Assembly: GCA_002405525.1 (NCBI GenBank)
Contig: DHLY01000169.1
Location: 51,361-67,056 of the forward strand
DNA length: 15,696 nt
DNA from: Proteobacteria bacterium UBA4656
Lineage (GTDB): Bacteria > Pseudomonadota > Gammaproteobacteria > Xanthomonadales > Ahniellaceae
Direction: 5' to 3'
Part shown: one piece after another, positions 8,595 to 15,696 of the stretch
Layout of the letters: every line of letters starts with the position of its first letter
Numbering within the stretch: the stretch's first letter is position 1
Made by a program: the position numbers and the translations under genes
The notes under the pieces: model-generated
What the model was told of the DNA's origin: nothing
The model's input: only the letters and a program-made list of their open reading frames with translations
Database searches by the model: none

Positions 8595-8621
8595 CCGGCG
8601 CGACGGCGCCGGTCGCGCCGG
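8595..8621. promoter_or_regulatory. Inverted repeat between divergent genes, possible activator site
   Basis: Bases 8595-8604 and 8612-8621 are exact reverse complements (10 bp arms, 7-base spacer). The centre is about 75 bases upstream of the sigma-54 start predicted at 8533 and about 50 bases before the start predicted for the divergent gene. This is a usual distance for an enhancer-binding protein site, although the GC-rich base composition raises the chance of fortuitous repeats. The bound protein is unknown. Confidence 0.4.
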
Positions 8622-8622
8622 G

Positions 8623-8652
8623 CTGGCAGGCCGTGCCTCGCTTGCGTAGGCT
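8623..8652 (+). promoter_or_regulatory. Candidate sigma-70 promoter for the glutaredoxin-like gene
   Basis: CTGGCA at 8623-8628 (4 of 6 against TTGACA) and TAGGCT at 8647-8652 (T, A and final T kept) are 18 bases apart. The predicted start is near 8659, 24 bases before the ATG at 8683. Core matches are modest, as is common in GC-rich genomes. Confidence 0.4.
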
Positions 8653-8682
8653 TGCCGGCCCACCGCCCCCACAGGCCGGTCC

Positions 8683-8919
8683 ATGGCCCTGCACCTCTAT
8701 CGACGCGAGTCCTGTTCGCTGTGCGACCTCGCGGAGGCCGCCCTGCAAGGCGCCGGCGTGGCGGACTACGTCGCGGTGGAGATCGGCTGGACCGGCGAGC
8801 TCGCCGAGCGCTACGGCTGGCGGGTGCCCGTGCTGCGCGAGCCGGCCAGCGGGCGCGAACTCGACTGGCCGTTCGATGCCTGGGGCGTGCGCGCGTTCCT
8901 GGCAGGTCCCCGGGGCTGA
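8683..8919 (+). CDS. Glutaredoxin-like thiol-disulfide protein (DUF836 type)
   Basis: 78 residues, one thioredoxin-fold domain. Strand LHLYRRESC leads to the active-site pair C11-S-L-C14, followed by helix DLAEAALQGAG, then strand YVAVEIGW. The cis-proline loop RVPVLRE (V48-P49) comes before the last strand and helix (PFDAWGVRAFLAG). This is the small DUF836/glutaredoxin-2-like family, found as stand-alone cytoplasmic proteins probably involved in thiol-disulfide exchange; the partner is unknown. The ATG at 8683 is the only start that places the first strand correctly. The ribosome site is weak. The gene diverges from the glycan unit and faces the yceI cluster tail to tail. Confidence 0.85.
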   Translation: MALHLYRRESCSLCDLAEAALQGAGVADYVAVEIGWTGELAERYGWRVPVLREPASGRELDWPFDAWGVRAFLAGPRG

Positions 8920-8936
8920 GGCGGGGCGGGGGAATC

Positions 8937-9003
8937 GCGGCGCGCGCGCCGCTGCCACCAGGCCGCGGCAAGGTCGCGGGACCGCGGCGGCGCGACGCCG
9001 CGG
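8937..9003. terminator. GC-rich hairpins in the convergent gap
   Basis: The 133-base gap between the converging glutaredoxin-like and yceI genes holds a 16-base palindrome at 8937-8952 and a stem of 8 bp (8982-8989 with 8996-9003) around a 6-base loop. A further short stem with a 2-base loop lies at 9016-9029. No T-run follows on either strand, so intrinsic termination is unproven. The position between converging genes is the main argument. Confidence 0.35.
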
Positions 9004-9052
9004 GCAAGGTGGGACCGCCGCGTGCGGCGCGATCCGCCTGCCCGGCGCCGGC

Positions 9053-9607
9053 CTATCTGCGCGCCAGCACCAGGTCCACGGTCACGTCGACGAACTGCGG
9101 GATCAGGTCGGTGTCGGCCCAATCGCCGCTGCCGACCTCGAAGGCGATCCGGTCGACCTTCGCGGCGGCCTTGAGCGTGGCGCGGTCGCCGGCGGCCTCG
9201 AAGCGCAGGTTGAACGGCATCGCGACGGTGCGGTCGCGGAGCGTCAGCGAGGCCTCGCAGTCGATCGCGCCCGGCGCCGCGCCCGCCTTGCAGGCGGTGG
9301 TGCGGAAGGTGGCCGACGGGAACTTGCCGGTCCAGAAGAACTCCGGCGTGGCCAGGGTGCCGTCGCGCTCCTCGTTGTCGGTGGCCACGCTGGCGATGTC
9401 GATCGACACTTCGATCCGGGTCGCCTCCGGCTTCGCGGGGTCGAGCGTGATCGCGGGCGTGAAGCGCTGGAAGCGGCCGCTGAAGGCCTCGCCGTCGTAG
9501 CTGCTGGAAAAGCCCAGCGTGCTTCCGGCCGCGACCAGGGACCACTCGGCGGCCGGGGCCGCGGCGGAAACGGACAGCAGCAGCGCGCAGGCGATGGGTC
9601 GGATCAT
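9053..9607 (-). CDS. YceI family periplasmic protein (second copy of the cluster)
   Basis: 184 residues with a signal peptide (MIRPIACALLLSVSAAAPAA, cut before EWSL). The mature part is a lipocalin-like YceI barrel: AAGSTLGFSSSYDGEAFSGR (26-45), IEVSIDIASVATDNEERDGT (65-84), FFWTGKFPSATFRTT (90-104), SLTLRDRTVAMPFNL (120-134) and AFEVGSGDWADTDLIP (155-170). YceI proteins bind long isoprenoid-like molecules in the periplasm and frequently accompany cytochrome b561. The ATG at 9607 overlaps the cytochrome stop as ATGA and has an AAGGAG ribosome site 8 bases upstream. It ends at a TAG. It is clearly divergent from the other YceI protein of the cluster, so this is not a recent duplication. C106 and C116 in the mature chain could form a disulfide. 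Confidence 0.92.
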   Translation of the reverse strand: MIRPIACALLLSVSAAAPAAEWSLVAAGSTLGFSSSYDGEAFSGRFQRFTPAITLDPAKPEATRIEVSIDIASVATDNEERDGTLATPEFFWTGKFPSATFRTTACKAGAAPGAIDCEASLTLRDRTVAMPFNLRFEAAGDRATLKAAAKVDRIAFEVGSGDWADTDLIPQFVDVTVDLVLARR

Positions 9608-10203
9608 GGGTCTTGCTCCTTCGTCGGTTCGGCGGCCGCGCGCGGCGCCGGGCGGGCGGACGCGAACGGCAGCATCGCGCGCAGCACGCCGTCGCGGTCC
9701 CCGAAGTGGTGCTTGAGCGCCGCGGCGACGTGCAGCGCGACGATGGCGGCCAGCGCGATCGCGGCGTACTCGTGCACCGCGCCGCTGATCGCCTTCAGGG
9801 TCTCGTCGCGCCCGGACAGCGCCGGCACGCGGAACAGCTCGAACCACTTCAGCGGGAAGTTGGACGCCGAGTTGTACAGCCAGCCCGACAGCGGCATCGC
9901 CAGCAGCAGCAGGTACATCAATCCGTGGCTTGCACGTGCGGCGCGCCGCTGCCACGCCGGCATCGCGGGTGCCGCCGGCCGGCGGCGGTCGACCAGGCGC
10001 AGCGCGATGCGCAGGCTCATCAGCGCCAGCACGGTCAGGCCGATCGACTTGTGCAGCTTGTAGATGTCGATCTTCCGCGGCCCGTTGGGCAGGTCCTGCA
10101 TCCACCAGCCGACCGCCAGCAGGCCGATCACGCCCAGCGCGATCGCCCAGTGCAGCACGCGCATCGGCGTACCCCAGACCCGTTCGTCGTTGCGCCACGC
10201 CAT
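9604..10203 (-). CDS. Cytochrome b561 family membrane haem protein
   Basis: 199 residues, four hydrophobic segments near 14-36, 50-72, 92-110 and 142-162. Histidines in the helices, H18 (VLHW), H51 (YKLHKS), H144 (VHEYAA) and H158 (ALHVAA), fit the two bis-histidine b-haems of the CybB family. The inner-membrane protein passes electrons with the quinone pool; Escherichia coli CybB is a superoxide oxidase and relatives serve other redox tasks. The family length is about 175-190, so the tail (about 183-199, Ala/Pro-rich) is a small extension. The start ATG at 10203 follows the first yceI stop by 6 bases, with GGGAG spanning that stop as ribosome site. It sits between two yceI genes, the reverse of the more usual single b561-yceI pair. 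Confidence 0.93.
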   Translation of the reverse strand: MAWRNDERVWGTPMRVLHWAIALGVIGLLAVGWWMQDLPNGPRKIDIYKLHKSIGLTVLALMSLRIALRLVDRRRPAAPAMPAWQRRAARASHGLMYLLLLAMPLSGWLYNSASNFPLKWFELFRVPALSGRDETLKAISGAVHEYAAIALAAIVALHVAAALKHHFGDRDGVLRAMLPFASARPAPRAAAEPTKEQDP

Positions 10204-10209
10204 GCGCGC

Positions 10210-10788
10210 CTACTCCCGTATGGCCTCGATCTCGAGCACGATCTCGACGTCGTCGGCGATCGCCGCCGGCAGGCGCGAGATGCCGAACGCGCGGCGGCTG
10301 AGCGTGGTGCGCGCCGAGAACCCCGCGGTCTGCTTCAGGTTGAAGGTGTTGCGCCCGACGCGATTGCGCGTCACCTCCAGGACCACCGGCCGCGCGACCC
10401 CGCGCAGTTCGAGCAGGCCGTGCACGCGGGCGGTGGATTCGCTTGTCGGCTCGATGCGCTGGCTGGTGAACCGAGCCGCGGGGAAGCGCCCGGCGTCGAA
10501 GAAGTCGTCGGAGCGCATCTTCTTCTCCCATGCGGCATCGCCCAGCCACAGTGAGTCGACGTCGATCGTGGCCTCGACCCGGCCGGCGGTCCAGTCGTCC
10601 GGGTCGAAGTCGATGCTGCCCGTCACGCCGGTGAAGCGGCCCATCTGGCGCGAAAAGCCCAGATGGTCGGCGAAGAACAGCACCTGGCAATGCACCGGAT
10701 CGAAGCGCCATCGCACCGGCGCGTCCTGGGCGCCGGCAGCGCGGGCGAGACCCAGGACAAGGGCGAGCAGGGCGATGGACCGGCGCAT
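10210..10788 (-). CDS. YceI family periplasmic protein (first copy of the cluster)
   Basis: 192 residues with a signal peptide ending LARAAGA before QDAPVRW. The YceI barrel motifs follow: [20 protein letters not shown] (27-46), [17 protein letters not shown] (50-66), [20 protein letters not shown] (71-90) and [18 protein letters not shown] (92-109), then [18 protein letters not shown] (122-139). The start is the ATG at 10788, because it opens the signal peptide directly; an upstream in-frame TTG at 10842 adds 18 residues that do not fit a signal peptide. The ribosome site is weak. It is the first gene of the yceI - b561 - yceI cluster and diverges from the sensor kinase gene across 120 bases. 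The cluster as a whole suggests a periplasmic isoprenoid or quinone carrier paired with membrane redox chemistry. Confidence 0.92.
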   Translation of the reverse strand: MRRSIALLALVLGLARAAGAQDAPVRWRFDPVHCQVLFFADHLGFSRQMGRFTGVTGSIDFDPDDWTAGRVEATIDVDSLWLGDAAWEKKMRSDDFFDAGRFPAARFTSQRIEPTSESTARVHGLLELRGVARPVVLEVTRNRVGRNTFNLKQTAGFSARTTLSRRAFGISRLPAAIADDVEIVLEIEAIRE

Positions 10789-10867
10789 GGAAGCCAGTGT
10801 GCCCGCAAAGACGTGCAGATGGCGCGTGCGCCGTGGCGCCAAGCACCTGCGCGGCCGACGGACCGGC

Positions 10868-10873
10868 TATTCT
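10868..10873 (+). promoter_or_regulatory. Probable -10 element for the sensor kinase
   Basis: TATTCT is a strong -10 hexamer in an otherwise GC-rich stretch and predicts transcription from about 10880, some 29 bases before the ATG at 10909. No good -35 is found at 16-18 bases upstream, so the promoter may need an activator. Confidence 0.5.
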
Positions 10874-10908
10874 TCGCGGCGGCGCACGCGGGGCGGGTGG
10901 GACGACAG

Positions 10909-13900
10909 ATGCACAGGGCAAGGCGCTGGATGCTGCTGCTCGGTGGCCTGCTGGCGATCGACGCCGGCGCCCTGCCGCCGACGCCCCTGTTCGAGACGCT
11001 GGGCGTGGAACAGGGTCTGCCCAGCACTTCGATCTACGAGGTCGTGGAAGACCGCAACGGGTTCCTCTGGGTCGCCACGGCCAATGGCCTGGCCCGCTAC
11101 GACGGCGTGGCGTTCCGGGTCTGGCAGCGCGATCCCGGCCGCCCCGGGTCGCTGCCGGCCAACGACGTGCAGACGGTGTTCGTGGACCGCGAGGACCGGA
11201 TCTGGGCCGGGACTGTGGACGGCGGGCTGTCGATGCTGGATGCGCGTGACGGCCCGGTGCGCACCTGGCGCGGCGGCATGGGCGGCGACGGGTTGACGGG
11301 CACCGACGTGTGGGCGATCGCACAGGCCCCGGACGGAACCATCTGGGTCGGCACCTATGGGGGCGGGCTGAACCGGCTCGACCCTGCGCGGGGCGTGATC
11401 GGGTCGGTGCGCCACCGACCGGGCGATGCAGGCTCGATCGCCGCCGACGCGGTGACCGACCTGCAGGTGGACGCGCGTGGCCGTTTGTGGGTCGGCACCT
11501 TCAGCGGGCTGAGTGTGCTCGACCTGGCTGCTGCCCCCGCGGGCGACGGTCCGGCGACGCAGTACTTCGATGGCCGGATGGTGATCTCGCTGCGCGCGGG
11601 TGCGGAGGGCGCGATGTGGGTCGGTTTCGGCAACGGGGCGGTACGCATCGCCGCCGACGGCACCGTGGAGCCGGTCGCCCTGCCCGAGTCGCTGCCGATC
11701 GAAGCGGTGATCGAGGACGGCACGGATCGCCGTTGGTACGCCGGGCGCCGCGGTCTCGTGCTGGAGCACCCGCCCGGCAGATTCGCCGTGTTTCGCCGCG
11801 AGGCCGGTCGCCCCTACGTCCTGCCGTCGAACATCCTTCTCGCCGGGCTGCGAGACCGCGAGGGCGGCCTGTGGTTTCCCGCGCGGGAGGGCGGCCTGGT
11901 CCATGTCAAACCCCAGTGGGACAACTTCAGCCTGCTGCGCCCCGACGCGCGCGGTGCCGGCGTGGTCGACGACGCGCGCGTGCGCACGGTGGCGCGATGC
12001 GCCGATGGCGACGTGCTGTCCGACGGCCCGCAAGCCAGCCTGCTGCGTTTCGACCCGCGTTCGGGCGCCGACGTGCGCATCGACCCGCCGTGGCCGGATC
12101 GCGCCGAGTCGCGCGTCCTGACGGGGGTGCTGTGCGCGAGCGATGGCAGGTACTGGCTGGCGTATCGTCGTGGTCTTGCGCGCTTCGACCCGCGCAGCGG
12201 GACGATGGAAACGTTCCGCGGCGGGGCGCCCGATGGCATCGCTTCCGGCGTCGTCGGCCTGCTGGTGGAGGACGCCGACGGCGCGGTCTGGGTCTCGGTG
12301 CTTGGGATCGCCCTCTACCGCTTCGGTCCCGGCAGTGCCGCGCCGCAGCGCTTCGACGCCTGGCGCGAGGACCAGCAGGGCCGCGAGATCGAACAGCTCG
12401 GCCCGGGTCCCGATGGCGCGCTGTGGGCCACAGGCACCCTGGGCGTGGCGCGCTTCGATCGCGCGGCGTTGCGCTGGACAGCACTGTCCGGCGCGCCGGC
12501 GGGCCGCATCGAGTCGTTCGCCTTCGATGCCGACGCGGGCCTGTGGCTGCACGCCGCAGACGGCCTGCTGCGATTCGCCGTCGAAGGCGACACGCTGCGC
12601 GAGACCGCGCGCATCGGCCACGCCGATGGCCTGCCGGCACTGCGCGGCGCGGGACTGTCCGTGGACGCCGCCGGAAGGCTGTGGCTGATCGCTCCGTCCG
12701 GTATCTGGCGCGTCGATCCGGCGACCCGCGCGGTGCGCCGCTTCGGCCGTGCCGACGGCCTGATGGCGCCCGAGTTCGGCGAACACCCGCCGGTGCGCGC
12801 GCCTGACGGATCGATGTTCATCGCCAGTTCGCTCGGCGTGGTGGCCTTCGATCCGCAGCGCGTCCGCGACAACGAGATCGCGCCGCGCGTCGTGGTCGCG
12901 GGCGCCTCGGTCCTGCGCGACGGCACGCGCGTGGCGCTCGATCCGGCCCAGCCGATCGCGCTGGGCCACCTCGACCGCGACCTGCGGGTCAGCGTGCGCG
13001 CGCTGTCGCTGGCCGACCCGTCAGCCAACCGCTACCGCTTCCTGCTGCAGGGGTTCGACACCGACTGGGTGGACCTCGGCAATGTCGGGGAGCGTGCGTT
13101 CTCGCAACTGCCTCGCGGGCGCTACCGGTTGCGGATGCAGGCCGCCAATCCCAGCGGCGTATGGGCGGCGGCACCGATGGAACTGGCGATCGACGTGCGA
13201 CCGGCGCCGTGGTTCACCAGCTGGGCCTTCATGCTCTACGCGCTGGTGCTGGCGCTGGTCGGCTGGCTGGCGTCGCGGGCCTGGCGCGCGCGCGCCGACC
13301 GCGCGCATGCGCTGGCGCTGGCCGAGGAGCGCCGGCTCGCCGCCGAGCGCCAGAACCAGGCCAAGACCGAGTTCCTCGCCGACGTCGGGCACGAGATCCG
13401 CACGCCGATGACCGGCCTGCTGGGCATGACGGAACTGCTGCTGCGCTCGAGCCTCGACTCGCGCCAGCGCGAGCAGGCGCTCACCGTACGGCGCTCCGGC
13501 GAGCACCTGATGAAACTGGTCGACGATCTGCTTGACCTCTCGCGCATCGAGGCTGGCCGGCTGGAACTGGAGCCGGTGCCGACCGACCTGTGGGCGCTGG
13601 TCGACGATGCGGTGGCGCTGCAGGCGCCGCTGGCGGCCGAACGTGGTCTGGCCCTCGATGCGCGCATCGATCCGGTGGCGCCGCGTCACGTCCGGGTCGA
13701 TGCGACGCGGTTGCGAGAGGTGCTGCTCAACCTGCTCAGCAATGCACTCAAGTTCACCGCGCGCGGCCGCATCGACGTCGGGCTGGCGCCGGATCCGGAG
13801 GTCGGGGGCGGGTTGCTGCTGTCGGTATGCGACACCGGCCCGGGCATGGACGCCGACGCGGTGGCGAGGCTGTTCGGCCGCTGGGAGCAGGGCCGCGGGC

Positions 13901-14486
13901 CACGCCGCCGCGGCAGCAGCGGGCTGGGACTGTCGATCAGCCGCCGGCTGGTCGAACTGATGGGCGGGCGGATTGCGGTCGACACCGCGCCCGGCGCCGG
14001 CGCCACCTTCCGTGTCCATCTCGTCCTGCCGGCCTGCGACCCGCCGGCCGCGCCGTCGCCGCGCGGCGAGCCGGTGGCGGCGGCCAGCGGCGGGTTGTCG
14101 CTGCTGCTGGTGGAGGACGACGCCGTGGTGCGCGAGGCGCTGGTCGGGCTGCTGGGCGCCGCCGGGCACCGCGTGGAGGCGGGCGCGAACGGGCTGGATG
14201 CGCTGCGCCTGCTGGGCGAGCATCGCTTCGACGCCGCGCTGTTCGACCTCGACCTGCCGGGCGTGGACGGGCTGCGCCTTGCCCGCATGGTGCGCAAGCG
14301 CCCCGGCGCGGAGGCCGCGCTCCCGCTGCTGGCGATCACCGCCAACGCCGCACCGGGGATCGAACTGCAGTGCCGCGAGGCGGGCTTCGACGCCTTCGTG
14401 CGCAAGCCGGCCAGCCTGCAGGTGCTTGGCGCCGCCCTGCTCATGGCGGTCGCGCATCGACGCGTGACGACCGTCGGGGACGGTGC

Positions 14487-14490
<4 letters not shown>
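10909..14490 (+). CDS. Hybrid sensor histidine kinase with two-component propeller sensor
   Basis: 1193 residues. The start ATG at 10909 gives a signal peptide ([21 protein letters not shown]). Residues about 25-690 hold roughly 14 Reg_prop propeller repeats of the form DxxGxLWVGTxxGLxRxDP, probably two seven-bladed propellers. A Y_Y_Y domain (about 693-764) follows, then one membrane segment (about 772-791) and a short coiled linker. The kinase core has H828 in GHEIRTPM as phosphorylation site, N945 in the N box ([12 protein letters not shown]), D975 in DTGPGMD and [10 protein letters not shown] in the G2 box. The C-terminal receiver (about 1063-1185) has E1069-D1070-D1071, acceptor D1113 in [10 protein letters not shown] and K1166. 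It would sense a periplasmic ligand, as propeller kinases often do for glycans, and phosphorylate its own receiver. No separate response regulator or output domain is visible, so the downstream partner lies elsewhere. Confidence 0.95.

Positions 14491-15696
<1,206 letters not shown>

Noticed and set aside
8505..8684. Extended N-terminus of the glycosyltransferase from ATGs at 8684 or 8555
   Set aside because: The added residues are Arg/Pro/Ala-rich with no family match, the ATG at 8504 has a good ribosome site, and the predicted sigma-54 transcript begins after both upstream ATGs.
10867..12969. Open frame of 700 codons on the minus strand opposite the sensor kinase
   Set aside because: It mirrors the propeller repeats in an antisense frame, has no domain signature, and the plus-strand kinase is unambiguous.
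13021..14457. Open frame of 478 codons on the minus strand opposite the kinase core
   Set aside because: It is Gln/Arg/His/Ala-rich low-complexity translation lying wholly antisense to the HisKA, HATPase and receiver coding sequence.

Overview
The window is very GC-rich (roughly 70% or more by eye), with dense coding, many ATGA-type gene overlaps and few AT-rich gaps. The gene content (SdaA, YoaA-type helicase, YceI/cytochrome b561, propeller-type hybrid kinase, SPINDLY-type glycosyltransferase) suggests a Gammaproteobacterium of the Xanthomonadaceae type (Lysobacter, Luteimonas or Xanthomonas relatives). This assignment is inferred from style and content, not from a marker gene. No rRNA, tRNA, insertion sequence, CRISPR array or phage gene was seen, and no gene-free stretch exceeds 300 bases.

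Region 1 (1-1532, minus strand): sdaA, an iron-sulfur L-serine ammonia-lyase ending in the family's C-terminal cysteine. It has its own likely -10 element, and two inverted repeats lie beyond its stop.

Region 2 (1533-8682, minus strand): the most interesting part, a seven-gene unit. In transcription order it encodes a TPR plus O-GlcNAc-transferase-like (SPINDLY/GT41) glycosyltransferase, a DegT-family sugar aminotransferase, a WbqC-family protein, a second and divergent PLP aminotransferase-like protein, a GNAT acetyltransferase, a PhyH-type dioxygenase and a SAM methyltransferase. All six junctions overlap by exactly four bases (five ATGA, one GTGA). The first gene is preceded by a close match to a sigma-54 (-24/-12) promoter. 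A 10-bp-arm inverted repeat lies about 75 bases upstream of the predicted transcription start. I read this as a coordinated pathway that makes a decorated amino sugar and attaches it to a protein. Flagellin or pilin are the natural candidates because sigma-54 commonly drives flagellar and pilin genes. No acceptor protein or NDP-sugar dehydratase is visible here.

Region 3 (8683-10788): a small glutaredoxin-like gene on the plus strand diverges from the glycan unit. It converges on a minus-strand yceI - cytochrome b561 - yceI cluster in which two secreted YceI-like proteins flank a four-helix haem membrane protein. A GC-rich region with hairpins separates the converging genes.

Region 4 (10789-15696, plus strand): a 1193-residue hybrid sensor kinase with a two-component-type beta-propeller sensor, Y_Y_Y domain, one membrane segment, kinase core and receiver. 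A YoaA/DinG-type iron-sulfur helicase, cut by the window end, starts at a TTG overlapping the kinase stop.
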